Below are positions 9,251-18,039 of a DNA stretch of 64,000 bases, piece by piece. The stretch spans positions 1-64,000 of the forward strand of contig NZ_FOEI01000006.1 of NCBI RefSeq assembly GCF_900110615.1. Reading direction: 5' to 3'. Under the pieces are notes generated by a model. That model was not told the origin of the DNA, did no database searches, and was given only the letters and a program-made list of their open reading frames with translations. Position numbers and translations under genes: made by a program. Origin of the DNA: Flavobacterium urocaniciphilum (lineage in GTDB: Bacteria; Bacteroidota; Bacteroidia; Flavobacteriales; Flavobacteriaceae). How positions within the stretch are numbered: position 1 is the stretch's first letter; each line of letters begins with the position of its first letter.

Positions 9251-9562
9251 ATGACTACACAAAAAGAAGCACAATCTGAAGAAACGTGTCCAGCTCAAGG
9301 ATTATTAAAATTACTTTCTGGAAAATGGAAGCCTGAATTATTTCGTTTGGCTGTAGAAGCGCCTTTACGTTTTAGTAGTGTATTACGTCAAATTGAAGGA
9401 TCAAATAAACAAACACTCTCAGTTGCTTTAAAAGAATTAGAAGAAGTAGGATTGTTAGAAAGAGTAGTTATTAAACAAAAACCTTTACATGTTGAATACA
9501 ATTTAACCGAAAAAGGTATTTCACTTATTCCAATTTTTAAGCAACTAGAATCGATATCTTAA
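9251..9562 (+). CDS. HxlR-family winged-helix regulator
   Basis: A 103-residue DNA-binding protein. It has CPAQGLLKLLSGKWKPELFRL near residue 13, LRFSSVLRQIEGSNKQTLSVALKELEEVGLL (recognition helix and wing) and YNLTEKGISLIPI. A conserved cysteine in EETCPAQ resembles the sensor cysteine of thiol-responsive HxlR members. It is divergent from a DsbA-like lipoprotein, probably its target. Confidence 0.9.
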   Translation: MTTQKEAQSEETCPAQGLLKLLSGKWKPELFRLAVEAPLRFSSVLRQIEGSNKQTLSVALKELEEVGLLERVVIKQKPLHVEYNLTEKGISLIPIFKQLESIS

Positions 9563-9635
9563 TTAAATTCAACTTTATTCAAAACTTAGAAAGATTATTG
9601 CTAAGAAGAGAAGCACTTAATTTTGAAACAAATTA

Positions 9636-10265
9636 TTAATGTTTTTTAGCGGTAAGAATTGTATGAATATCAAATTCTGAATCTGAAATTTTATACTCTA
9701 CTTTGAAAGTATTTATATCACGAAAATTAAATGAATTCAATTGCGCTATTATTTCCTCTAATTTATGGTAATTGAAAAATACTCTACCACCACTACCAAC
9801 TTTAAAATCCGATTCTTCCGGATTGCCTTCTACAAAACTTAGATAAAGTAGTCCATTTTCGTTTAATAAATTGTAAGCTGTGGCAATTAAATCATTACTT
9901 TCTATTGAAGATAAATAGGGTAAGCAAAATCCACCAACAATTCCATCGTATTGATCTTTAAGGTTTTTAATTAATCGACAGTCCATAACCGCAAAATCTG
10001 CTTTTGGATTATTCAATTTTGCCAATTCAATCATATTTGGAGCATTGTCTATTCCAAAAATGTCGAAATCGGGTCTTTTTGCTAATAAATAGCTAGTAAT
10101 GTTTCCTGGTCCGCAACCAATTTCTAAAAGTTTTGCATTGGGTTTTTCAATGGAGTTACAAATGAAATCATACGTATCATTATAAATGTCCATTTTCATA
10201 AACTTTTCTTGATATAATGAAGCAACTTTATTCCAAGTTTCTAGTGTTTCTTTATGTTTATCCAT
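9636..10265 (-). CDS. class I SAM-dependent methyltransferase
   Basis: A 209-residue small-molecule-type methyltransferase. Motif I is LLEIGCGPGNITSYLL near residue 45, followed by FGIDNAPNMIELAK and YDGIVGGFCLPYLSS. Substrate is unknown. It is the last core gene before the cassette array: its start is 172 bp from the first recombination site end at 10437. Confidence 0.8.
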   Translation of the reverse strand: MDKHKETLETWNKVASLYQEKFMKMDIYNDTYDFICNSIEKPNAKLLEIGCGPGNITSYLLAKRPDFDIFGIDNAPNMIELAKLNNPKADFAVMDCRLIKNLKDQYDGIVGGFCLPYLSSIESNDLIATAYNLLNENGLLYLSFVEGNPEESDFKVGSGGRVFFNYHKLEEIIAQLNSFNFRDINTFKVEYKISDSEFDIHTILTAKKH

Positions 10266-10283
10266 TGTAATATTGTCTAAATA

Positions 10284-10437
10284 TAACTTTTACTTTGAGA
10301 TGATTGGTTTTGAGGTATTTTGTATAGTTGCTAAGATAACATTTTTCAGCGGATACGAGTAAAAATTGCGAACAGGCGAAGCAAAATCGGACGTTGTAGT
10401 TAAAAGTAAAAGTAGCTATTTTGACAAACCGCTGTTA
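10284..10437 (-). repeat. terminal attC-like site 1 (degenerate)
   Basis: The right arm AGCTATTTTGACAAACCGCTGTTA and the apical CTAAGATAACATTTTTCAGCGGA match the type A sites of the array, but the left arm has lost the TAACGTTCCGCGG edge. A TAAC at 10284-10287 may be its remnant. It closes the array at the end far from the integrase. Confidence 0.65.
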
Positions 10438-10447
10438 GCAGTAGTTT

Positions 10448-11215
10448 TTATTTTCTTTTTATTTGATAATAATCAATGTAAATTCCATCAACCTTAAATT
10501 TGCCATTTGTTTTTTCTTTTATTAGGATAATGTTATCAGTAGCCATTAAATATTTCACATTTCTAATCATTCCATCTTCATATATATTTTGATAAATGTT
10601 TAATGTAAAAGAATTCGAATTTTGATTTTTAATTTCATATTCTTTCATTTCGCCTAACTCGTAACATCCGATATAAATTCTTGATATCTTTTCTGTTGGT
10701 TTTTCCATTTCAAAACTTCGTTCGTTAGTTACTAATTCTTTTGGAATATAACCAGCAAAGGCGCATCTTGTGGTTGGTTTCTGAGTAATTCTAGAAATGT
10801 TTTTTTTACTTTTTTTGTTTATTGCAAAATCAAGGCTTTCAATTTGTAAAGTATCAATTGAAAGGTTATTATTATTTGCATCAAAATATTTTCTAATAAT
10901 ATTAAATTTTAAAGACAGCTTATTCGATTTTGATGTGGTTGATTCAACTAATTCGTCGTTTCCAAAATTTTTCTTTTCTAGTTGTGGATTAAGCGTTATG
11001 GTGTCATTGGATATTTTCCATGTTCCTTTTTCAAAATAAACTGAATCCATTTTGTTTCCAGCAGGATTTAGAAAGAATTTGTTTTTATACTCAAAACTTT
11101 TGTCATTTTTGAATGTCACTTCAATTAACTCATTTTGAAATGTTCCAATAGGATTTTTCTGTGCAAAATTTGCTAGATTATAAAAACTTAAAATTATTAT
11201 CGCAATTTTTTTCAT
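10448..11215 (-). CDS. cassette protein: secreted, lipocalin-like, unknown function
   Basis: A 255-residue protein with a signal peptide of about 18 residues (cleavage near NFAQ). The first half has the beta pattern GTFQNELIEVTFKNDKSF...GTWKISNDTITLN, typical of lipocalin-like or DUF-type secreted Bacteroidota proteins. I do not recognise the second half. Oldest cassette of the array by position (farthest from the integrase). Confidence 0.7.
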   Translation of the reverse strand: MKKIAIIILSFYNLANFAQKNPIGTFQNELIEVTFKNDKSFEYKNKFFLNPAGNKMDSVYFEKGTWKISNDTITLNPQLEKKNFGNDELVESTTSKSNKLSLKFNIIRKYFDANNNNLSIDTLQIESLDFAINKKSKKNISRITQKPTTRCAFAGYIPKELVTNERSFEMEKPTEKISRIYIGCYELGEMKEYEIKNQNSNSFTLNIYQNIYEDGMIRNVKYLMATDNIILIKEKTNGKFKVDGIYIDYYQIKRK

Positions 11216-11226
11216 AAAGTAACTGC

Positions 11227-11352
11227 TAACGTTCCGGCGCTTGGTGAGGTTGCGAGCTATAGAACTGATTATTTTCTTTTAAAGTTAAAATTTCTTTCGA
11301 AATGTAAACGTGTATTTACTGCAAAATTCGCAATCTTGCCAAACGACTGTTA
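11227..11352 (-). repeat. attC-like site 2 (type B)
   Basis: Starts TAACGTTCCGGCGCTTGG and ends CTTGCCAAACGACTGTTA on the plus strand. The arms GGCGCTTGG and TTGCCAAACGaC pair imperfectly. Member of the type B subfamily with sites 15140, 18669 and 51845. Confidence 0.85.
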
Positions 11353-11364
11353 GTGGTTGTTTTT

Positions 11365-12036
11365 TTATTTCCAAAATTTCCACCAATTTTTTCTATTCTC
11401 TCCAACTATAAAAGTAGGGTGTTTTTTCAAAGTATTTCCGTTAAAGTCTATAACATAAATATTGCTTTCAAAGTCAGTTAGTTTGATTTTGTCATTTTCA
11501 ATACAAACTTCTTTCTTTCCATCAATATTTACCCAAATATCTTTACCTCCATAACTCCATTTGATATTTCCGTTTATATCTATTCTGTGAATTTCTAATT
11601 CGCCTCTTAGTAAAAAATCATCTTGTAAGTCATAAAACTCAAAAACTTCAGAAATGTCAGGTCGAAGTTTCCATTCTATTTCTTGTTTTTCAATATTGAA
11701 GGAAAAAAATGTAAAACCTGTACTTAATATTAAATTATTGTCTAATAGTTTTACAGACTGACATTTGTCAATTTTGTCACCATCATGCAAGTAAGTTCCT
11801 CCGTCAATACCAGTGATTAGACAATTATTATATTCGCCAAGATTGTTTGTTGTTTTAATTGCAAGAAGTGAACCTAAATAATCTTTCTCACTCAAGTCAA
11901 TAATCTTAGAGTAATTATTCGCTTTAATAATTTTATTTTCAGCATTAATGTTTTCAAACCATAATTCAGCCTTCCAAATGTCATTACTAACAATCAGTTT
12001 TTGTGTATCAAAATTTATGGATTTTTCTGTCGTCAT
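11365..12036 (-). CDS. cassette protein of unknown function, beta-rich
   Basis: A 223-residue protein without signal peptide. Repeated short beta elements (HRIDINGNIKWSYGG, IYVIDFNGNTLKKH) suggest propeller-like blades. It ends in a tryptophan-rich WWKFWK. Similar blades occur in proteins of polymorphic-toxin neighbourhoods, but I cannot name a family. Confidence 0.65.
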   Translation of the reverse strand: MTTEKSINFDTQKLIVSNDIWKAELWFENINAENKIIKANNYSKIIDLSEKDYLGSLLAIKTTNNLGEYNNCLITGIDGGTYLHDGDKIDKCQSVKLLDNNLILSTGFTFFSFNIEKQEIEWKLRPDISEVFEFYDLQDDFLLRGELEIHRIDINGNIKWSYGGKDIWVNIDGKKEVCIENDKIKLTDFESNIYVIDFNGNTLKKHPTFIVGENRKNWWKFWK

Positions 12037-12047
12037 AAAATTATCGC

Positions 12048-12174
12048 TAACGTTTCGGCGCTTGGCGAGCTTGCAGCTAATTTACAAAAAATGTTCTTAT
12101 GAAAGCTACGAGTTGAAAATCCAGCGGATTTTCAGCCGAAGTAGAGTAGAAGCTATTGTGCTAAACCGATGTTA
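12048..12174 (-). repeat. attC-like site 3 (type A variant)
   Basis: Starts TAACGTTTCGGCGCTTGG and ends GTGCTAAACCGATGTTA. The centre carries GTTGAAAATCC-AGC-GGATTTTCAGC, the apical hairpin of the A-variant group (also at 20141 and 20829). Confidence 0.85.
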
Positions 12175-12187
12175 GCCGACGTTTTTT

Positions 12188-12730
12188 TTAAGCTTTCCAT
12201 TCGCAATTATATTTTGCTCTTTTTTTTATTCCATCCAAAAGTGAATTTTCGTCTATTATTATTTTTTCTCCTTTAGTTTTTTTAAATTCGATGAATAGTT
12301 TATGAAGTGTGAAATTGTTCCAATTATTTAATTTGTTTATCGTAATTTTTCTATTAGCACTTTTAAAAATAATAGAATAGCCAACAATACCTCCGCCTTT
12401 CGATTTATGTTCAATAATATGAATATTTACATCTTTTATCTTAAATTTTTCATTCCATTCTTTATTATAATTATAGCCGTAAAATTTAATTTCATTAGAG
12501 TTAATTCTAACTTCATAAATATATTTTTTTGATGCGATAAAGGTTACAATAATAATTACAAAAAGGATAAATACAGGAAATAAAATTGAAATCCAGTTAC
12601 TACTCTCATTTCGGTTTACAGTTAAAGGAATTAAGCCTAGTAAAAGAAAGACAAAGATTTTTATTCCTAAATCTTTTTTAATTCTCTCTGCGAAAGTTAA
12701 CTTTTCGGTTTTGAATATTTCTTCTTCCAA
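12188..12730 (-). CDS. cassette protein: small membrane protein with C-terminal beta domain
   Basis: A 180-residue protein: charged N-terminus of about 25 residues, two membrane helices (about 26-40 and 49-68), then about 110 residues of beta-rich soluble sequence (KYIYEVRINSNEIKFYGYN...), like a bacterial PH-type membrane protein. No specific family recognised. Confidence 0.65.
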   Translation of the reverse strand: MEEEIFKTEKLTFAERIKKDLGIKIFVFLLLGLIPLTVNRNESSNWISILFPVFILFVIIIVTFIASKKYIYEVRINSNEIKFYGYNYNKEWNEKFKIKDVNIHIIEHKSKGGGIVGYSIIFKSANRKITINKLNNWNNFTLHKLFIEFKKTKGEKIIIDENSLLDGIKKRAKYNCEWKA

Positions 12731-12767
12731 AGATTTGTTATATATTATGTTGGTGTAAAATGACGGC

Positions 12768-12899
12768 TAACGTCCCGCCGGCTTTACGGTGGTTGCGTAA
12801 ATTTAGCACAAAAGATTACAAGTACAAAACTTCCCAGAGAAAATTCGGAGAATTTTCCAAACACAAGCCAAGCCTAGCAATCCCGTAAAACCGCTGTTG
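12768..12899 (-). repeat. attC-like site 4 (singleton type)
   Basis: Starts TAACGTCCCGCCGGCTTTACGG and ends CCCGTAAAACCGCTGTTG. Arms GGCTTTACGG and CCGTAAAACC pair. The central AGAAAATTCGGAGAATTTTC gives an apical hairpin. The end is GTTG rather than GTTA. Confidence 0.82.
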
Positions 12900-12910
12900 T
12901 GCGTTCGCTT

Positions 12911-13381
12911 TTATTTTCTTTTTTCGAGGTTTTCATTTAATCTTCTCAATTCTATTAAAATAGAATCGTTTTTGTCTTTTCCACTAATTTGATTTAATGC
13001 TTTTTGTATTTTAGTTCCAATTGAATCATTAAATATAGTGTTGTTTACTGTTTTTAAATTTATTATACTTTTTTCCGTGATATTTTCTTTGCTTTTGCCA
13101 ATAGTAATATTTATTATTTTTCCGCTAATTAATCCTTCATCTTTGATTTCAAAATCGGAATCGATAGGAATATTTAGGTCAGATTTCAAATTTGCGGTAA
13201 TTATGACATTTCCATTTTCGTCAAGTTTAGTATTTTCAATTTCTCCAATTTCAATACCATTAATTTTTAATTTTGTTTCATTAGAAATTCCTTCGGCATT
13301 TTCTGTTTTCAAAATTATGGATTTAGTTTTTGAACAAGAAAGATTTATTATTAGAATTGCAAATAGTATTATTTTTTTCAT
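12911..13381 (-). CDS. cassette protein: MCE/MlaD-domain lipoprotein
   Basis: A 156-residue lipoprotein (lipobox IINLSC). The body matches a single MCE domain: TENAEGISNETKLKINGIEIGEIENTKLDENGNVIITANL, then IPIDSDFEIKDEGLISGKIINITIG. Full MlaD proteins bind phospholipid between the membranes; here only the lipoprotein part is present, without permease or ATPase neighbours, so a role in lipid trafficking is an inference. Confidence 0.75.
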   Translation of the reverse strand: MKKIILFAILIINLSCSKTKSIILKTENAEGISNETKLKINGIEIGEIENTKLDENGNVIITANLKSDLNIPIDSDFEIKDEGLISGKIINITIGKSKENITEKSIINLKTVNNTIFNDSIGTKIQKALNQISGKDKNDSILIELRRLNENLEKRK

Positions 13382-13452
13382 TTCCTTTTTTTAATTTATT
13401 TAATGCTTTTTCCTTTCTAAATTCAGTTTTTCTGTCGCGCTAAAGTGACGCA

Positions 13453-13578
13453 CAACGGTTGACGGCTTGGCGATGTGGCGGATTTTTAGTACAAAAGCTC
13501 AAAAGAATTACTTCCGTTGAACCTTGCACAAATGTTTTATAGAAGCACTTCAGCCGCCATATTGCCAAACCGATGTTA
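13453..13578 (-). repeat. attC-like site 5 (type C)
   Basis: Starts CAACGGTTGACGGCTTGGCG and ends CATATTGCCAAACCGATGTTA. Outer arms GGCTTGGCGATGTGGCGG and CCGCCATATTGCCAAACC pair almost fully. Same subfamily as 28582 and 30164. Confidence 0.85.
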
Positions 13579-13588
13579 GTGGCAGTTT

Positions 13589-14038
13589 TTATTTTTCTGT
13601 ATAATACTTATCTTTTAAATGTTCTGTTTTTTGAATGTCACAACCTAATACAAATACTCTGTAAACAGGTTTGTCTATTCCGTAATAAGGTATTTTGTCT
13701 TCAAAAAATTCTATATTCATTTTTTGTAATTCGCTTTTTAGGTCTGTACATTTATTTATGTCTGTTGAAAAGCCAATACAATGCGTCTTTGCCCATTTAT
13801 CAGACTTAATTTGATTAAAAGCGTATTCAATAATTTCATTTTCCGTTTTGAAATATTTTAAATTATCTTTTTGTCCACGTTCTGTATAATACCAAATATA
13901 AAGTCCACCTGATTTGTCAATTCCAAAACCTTCATAAATACTGTTTCCGTTTATTGAATAACTATTGAAATTGAAACAATTTTCGCTCGTCCAATGTTCA
14001 AGTTCAATTTCTGTTTTTGGTAAATAGTTGCTATCCAT
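13589..14038 (-). CDS. cassette protein of unknown function
   Basis: A 149-residue cytosolic protein, second in a two-gene cassette; its start overlaps the end of the upstream gene by 8 bp. Contains GLYIWYYTERGQKDNLKYF and a C-terminal KPVYRVFVLGCDIQ. The size, charge and pairing are reminiscent of toxin-immunity proteins, but I recognise no family. Confidence 0.62.
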   Translation of the reverse strand: MDSNYLPKTEIELEHWTSENCFNFNSYSINGNSIYEGFGIDKSGGLYIWYYTERGQKDNLKYFKTENEIIEYAFNQIKSDKWAKTHCIGFSTDINKCTDLKSELQKMNIEFFEDKIPYYGIDKPVYRVFVLGCDIQKTEHLKDKYYTEK

Positions 14039-14372
14039 TAGTCAGTTTTTTATACGTAAATGGTCGCAACTCAATTTCTCTTTTTAGTTTTTCAAACTCG
14101 CTGTTAAAATACATTTTAAAGAAGTGTTTTACATCCTCCCAATTGTCAAGTTTAGTTTGTATTTGTTCGTCTTGGTTTTCTCCATAAACAAAAAACAAGT
14201 CACAGTTTTTGTGAACCTCAAGAACAAATTCATTTTCCATATGTCCAACCCAAAAAGCTCCGTGCTCTTCATCGATTTTTATAGTTTCTTCAATAGCGGT
14301 TTTTATGTCGTCAAATGTTGCGTTCTCAACTGAGTCGCCCCAACCTTTTTCTATCCAAATGTTTGTTGTCAT
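14031..14372 (-). CDS. cassette protein of unknown function, immunity-like
   Basis: A 113-residue acidic protein (IWIEKGWGDSVENATF, then IKIDEEHGAFWVGHMENEF). Small acidic proteins of this look are common as immunity proteins in Bacteroidota; this is an inference only. First gene of a two-gene cassette. Confidence 0.62.
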   Translation of the reverse strand: MTTNIWIEKGWGDSVENATFDDIKTAIEETIKIDEEHGAFWVGHMENEFVLEVHKNCDLFFVYGENQDEQIQTKLDNWEDVKHFFKMYFNSEFEKLKREIELRPFTYKKLTNG

Positions 14373-14395
14373 ACGTGTCGTTCTAAAATTGCCAC

Positions 14396-14523
14396 TAACG
14401 TTCCGCGGCTTGGCGCAGTAGCGGCTGCGTGGAACGATTATTTCTTGCTAAGATAAGATTTTCCAGCGGAAAATCGAACGTGATGTTTAAGATAAAAGTA
14501 GCTATTGTGCCAAACCGCTGTTA
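14396..14523 (-). repeat. attC-like site 6 (type A)
   Basis: Canonical type A site: starts TAACGTTCCGCGGCTTGGCG, apical GATTTTCC-AGC-GGAAAATC perfect hairpin near the middle, ends ATTGTGCCAAACCGCTGTTA. Confidence 0.9.
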
Positions 14524-14533
14524 TGCACTGTTT

Positions 14534-15103
14534 TTATTTTTTCATTTTAAACGAATGAATAATATTATCCATTCTTCCAATTAGTTTTTCCTTGTGATGA
14601 ATGTTTGTCCAAGACATTATTTGATAGTAGTTTTTATCATCTTCTATCAAAGCATATCTATAAAATACTGATTTTCCATTATCAAGGGTTTGCCCAAACA
14701 TTGAGAATATAATAGCGTTACACGAATCTATTTTTGTTCTTCCAACATCGTTTACTTTTAAGTTTTTTGTAATTTCCTTGAAATGATTTGTAACTACTTT
14801 AAAATATCCATATAAGTTTGGAGTTGTATCATGTATTTTTAGTTTGACTGCATCTGCAAAACTTTGTTTAGTTTCTTCTAAAACAATAAAATACAAATCT
14901 TCATCTACTTTTTGAAATTGAATTTTTGCTAATTCGTTAAGTTTATTAGTTTTTTCAAAATCTTTAGGAACCATCAATGTATAATTGTCTGCTATGATTT
15001 TTTCATTTTCTACGTTTTTACTCTCTTTTTTTTGGCACGATAAAACAGAAAGTAGGAGTAAAGCTCCAACTATAAAATTTCTTAATGAAATAGAATTTGG
15101 CAT
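14534..15103 (-). CDS. cassette protein: lipoprotein, PsbP-like fold possible
   Basis: A 189-residue lipoprotein (lipobox LSVLSC at about residue 23). The sequence NYTLMVPKDFEKTNKLNELAKIQFQKVDEDLYFIV, followed by IIFSMFGQTLDNGKSVFYRYALIEDDKNYYQIMSW, has the layout of PsbP/LpqN-type proteins. Function unknown. Confidence 0.68.
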   Translation of the reverse strand: MPNSISLRNFIVGALLLLSVLSCQKKESKNVENEKIIADNYTLMVPKDFEKTNKLNELAKIQFQKVDEDLYFIVLEETKQSFADAVKLKIHDTTPNLYGYFKVVTNHFKEITKNLKVNDVGRTKIDSCNAIIFSMFGQTLDNGKSVFYRYALIEDDKNYYQIMSWTNIHHKEKLIGRMDNIIHSFKMKK

Positions 15104-15139
15104 AAAATAATATTTAGACTTAGGTTTTTAAATAGTGCA

Positions 15140-15265
15140 TAACGTTCCGGCGCTTGGCGAGGTTGCGAACTTCGGAACTGATTATTTTCTGTTAAAGATA
15201 AAATTTCTTGCGAAAAATAAACGTGATTTTACTACAAAATTCGCAATCTTGCCAAACGCCTGTTA
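15140..15265 (-). repeat. attC-like site 7 (type B)
   Basis: Starts TAACGTTCCGGCGCTTGGCG and ends CTTGCCAAACGCCTGTTA, nearly identical to sites at 18669 and 51845. Confidence 0.9.
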
Positions 15266-15293
15266 GTGGCTGGCTTTTTTTGTTATTTCGAAT

Positions 15294-15953
15294 TTATTCT
15301 TCGACTGTCTGCTTAATATTATTACTCCAAATTACAGCATAATTGTCAGCAAAATCTTCAACTTGTTTATGATTTGCTTTGCTCCAATGTCTTTCATAGA
15401 TATAATCAACGCAATGTCCAATTTCGTGCAACAGCAGTTTTTCTAGGTAATATTTTTTGTAGTTTTCAGTTGTCCATTGTAAATACCAGCCATTTTTGTT
15501 GTGAATTAAGTCAGTGCAGTATTTTTTATAAAAATTGAGTTGCTTTGTTGTTAGTTTTGATTGTCCGAATAGCATTTTATTATCCGACGGAACAGCGTAA
15601 AGCTTTATTAGATATATATTACTTCCGCAAATAAATTGACCTTGTAATGTTTCACCTTTCAAATATTCAGATTTTTTGACTTTGTCAAGCCAAATATGTG
15701 TCAAATACTTGGTGTGTTCCTTTGGAAGTTTTTTTAGAGTTTCCTTAATTTCGTCAATTGTTACAGGAAAATAAAAGTCTCGTGAAGTATTTTCAACGAT
15801 AAAAATTGGCGTTTCTTGTCCTTCAGATGGTGGTAAAAGATTGTGAGTTCTGTTAAAAATCCCGTCAGCACATTTTAACCGCATTCTTCCACCATGAATG
15901 TCGCCAAATTTTCTGCTTTTTTTCCAAGCTGTTTCTTTACGATTTTGTTTCAT
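15294..15953 (-). CDS. cassette protein with HEIGH zinc-metalloprotease-like motif
   Basis: A 219-residue protein. The ATG at 15953 was chosen because the 15 residues upstream would be read out of the attC site. Near the C-terminus LEKLLLHEIGHCVDYIYERH carries an HExxH zinc motif, followed by a glutamate in KQVEDFADNYAV that can act as third ligand. No signal peptide. A cytosolic zincin-like peptidase is plausible; the substrate is unknown. Confidence 0.68.
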   Translation of the reverse strand: MKQNRKETAWKKSRKFGDIHGGRMRLKCADGIFNRTHNLLPPSEGQETPIFIVENTSRDFYFPVTIDEIKETLKKLPKEHTKYLTHIWLDKVKKSEYLKGETLQGQFICGSNIYLIKLYAVPSDNKMLFGQSKLTTKQLNFYKKYCTDLIHNKNGWYLQWTTENYKKYYLEKLLLHEIGHCVDYIYERHWSKANHKQVEDFADNYAVIWSNNIKQTVEE

Positions 15954-15978
15954 ACGATTTTCGGTTAAGTTTGCCACT

Positions 15979-16106
15979 AACGTTCCGCGGCTTGGCATAG
16001 TAGCGGCTGCGTGAACGATTTATTTTCTAGCTAAGATAAGATTTCTTTGCGGAAAATCAAACGTGCTATTTAAGATAAAAGTAGCTATTGTGCCAAACCG
16101 CTGTTA
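15979..16106 (-). repeat. attC-like site 8 (type A)
   Basis: Starts TAACGTTCCGCGGCTTGGC and ends ATTGTGCCAAACCGCTGTTA; the apical hairpin is slightly decayed (GATTTCTTTGCGGAAAATC). Confidence 0.88.
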
Positions 16107-16115
16107 GCTGCTGGC

Positions 16116-16500
<385 letters not shown>

Positions 16501-16541
16501 TTACGTTTAGTTTTTTTGTGCAGTTTTTCGAAGCTTGCAGC

Positions 16542-16669
16542 TAACGTTTCGCGGCTTGGCGCAGTAGCGGCTGCGTGGAACGAATATTTCTTGCTAAGAT
16601 AAGATTTTCCAGCGGAAAATCGAAAGTACTATTAAAGATAAATTTAGCTATTGTGCCAAACCGCTGTTA
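16542..16669 (-). repeat. attC-like site 9 (type A)
   Basis: Starts TAACGTTTCGCGGCTTGGCG, apical GATTTTCC-AGC-GGAAAATC hairpin, ends ATTGTGCCAAACCGCTGTTA. Its last three bases are the stop codon of the next gene. Confidence 0.9.
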
Positions 16670-17206
16670 TATGCCGTTTTTTTTATGTCCATATTCTTTC
16701 ATCAAATCATCACGAAGTTTGTGACACCATTTTTCAATTATCGAGTTTAGTTTCAAGAATTTAATCTCATTTTTACTTTGAAATAGATTTTTGTCAAGTA
16801 TGTCTAATGTCATATTTAAACTAAAATATCCATTTTTATGATTGATGTCAAATGTTGTTTCATTGCTATCAGAAATTCCAAACACATTCTTATCATTGTA
16901 ATAGTTTTCTTTTAGTATTATATCACTTTCAAAAAAACCATAGACTTCTTTTCGGATTTTGTATGGTAATTTTGATTTTAAGTTTAAAAAAATTCTTGCC
17001 GATTTATTGGAAGTAAAAAAATCTTTTAGATTTTTCTCGTGAAAAAATAAGAATAATTCGTAATCATAATTTTTATCAATATATAAATTCATTGAGCAAA
17101 GTTTATCATAAAACCCAGGAGAAAAACTATAAGAAAGCAAATACTTTTCTTTAAGTTTTCTTTTTCTATTTTCACTTGTATAAAATTTATTAATCTTGTG
17201 AATCAT
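16667..17206 (-). CDS. cassette protein of unknown function; stop codon inside attC
   Basis: A 179-residue basic cytosolic protein (MIHKINKFYTSENRKRKLKEKY at the start, GHKKNGI at the end). The stop TAA (16667-16669) is the TAAC edge of the adjacent attC-like site, so the coding region uses the recombination site to terminate. No family recognised. Confidence 0.62.
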   Translation of the reverse strand: MIHKINKFYTSENRKRKLKEKYLLSYSFSPGFYDKLCSMNLYIDKNYDYELFLFFHEKNLKDFFTSNKSARIFLNLKSKLPYKIRKEVYGFFESDIILKENYYNDKNVFGISDSNETTFDINHKNGYFSLNMTLDILDKNLFQSKNEIKFLKLNSIIEKWCHKLRDDLMKEYGHKKNGI

Positions 17207-17237
17207 TCTTTGAGTTGTTGTTATTTAAAATGGCATA

Positions 17238-17365
17238 TAACGTTCCGCGGCTTGGCGCAGTAGCGGCTGCGTGGAACGATTATTTCTTGCTAAGATAAGA
17301 TTTTCCAGCGGAAAATCGAACGTTGTTATTTATTGATTAGTAGCTATTGTGCCAAACCGCTGTTA
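17238..17365 (-). repeat. attC-like site 10 (type A)
   Basis: Starts TAACGTTCCGCGGCTTGGCG, apical GATTTTCC-AGC-GGAAAATC, ends ATTGTGCCAAACCGCTGTTA. Identical to the site at 34543-34670; left boundary of the duplicated two-cassette block. Confidence 0.92.
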
Positions 17366-17375
17366 TGTGTAGTTT

Positions 17376-17855
17376 TTATGTCAATTCAAGAATTAACTGT
17401 TCCCAAAATGTGAAAAAACTCACACGCTTAGTTCTTGTACAAAGATTAGTTGACATAAATTCTTTTTCTGCTTTTTGATCTTCAATTCCCCAACCAATTT
17501 TATTTTGTTGATTAAATGCATAAACTAAATATTCTTTATTTAAATCAAATTTATTTCCACAATCTGTTCCACCACCAGTTGTAATTATTGTAATTCTTTC
17601 TGAATAGTTAAATCCTTTCTTTCTTTTATGAATGTGTTTAATTTCAAAAATAAATTCATATCGTTTATAATCGACAATTTTTTCAGTATCAGTAAGTTTT
17701 TCTTTTGTTATTATTTCTTTTATTTCGACTACTTTTCCAGTAAAAACAAAGTCAGATTTATTTTGTCCTTTTAATATTCCCACTTTTGAACAAGAACATG
17801 CAAAAGTCAAACTAATAGAAAAAGTTAAAATTAAAAATGTATATATAAATTTCAT
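17376..17855 (-). CDS. cassette protein: secreted TIMP/netrin-like protein, copy A
   Basis: A 159-residue secreted protein. A signal peptide of about 19 residues ends at TFA, and the mature protein starts with C-S-C, followed by FVFTGKVVEIKEI, TTGGGTDCGNKF and a late TNLC. Mature N-terminal CxC, FxGxV and paired cysteines are the layout of NTR/TIMP-like domains, which in animals inhibit metalloproteases; bacterial function is unknown. Its protein is identical to that encoded at 34681-35160. Confidence 0.72.
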   Translation of the reverse strand: MKFIYTFLILTFSISLTFACSCSKVGILKGQNKSDFVFTGKVVEIKEIITKEKLTDTEKIVDYKRYEFIFEIKHIHKRKKGFNYSERITIITTGGGTDCGNKFDLNKEYLVYAFNQQNKIGWGIEDQKAEKEFMSTNLCTRTKRVSFFTFWEQLILELT

Positions 17856-17900
17856 TTTGGATTGTGTTTTAAAACTATTTCGTCTTTCTAAAATTACACA

Positions 17901-18029
17901 TAACGTTCCGCGGCTTGGCGCAGTAGCGGCTGCGTGAAACGATTATTTTCTTGCTAAGATAAGATTTTCCAGCGGAAAATCGAACGTGATTTTAAAGATG
18001 AATGTAGCTATTGAGCCAAACCGCTGTTA
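17901..18029 (-). repeat. attC-like site 11 (type A)
   Basis: Starts TAACGTTCCGCGGCTTGGCG, apical GATTTTCC-AGC-GGAAAATC, ends ATTGAGCCAAACCGCTGTTA. Identical to 35206-35334. Confidence 0.92.
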
Positions 18030-18039
18030 TGAGCAGTAT

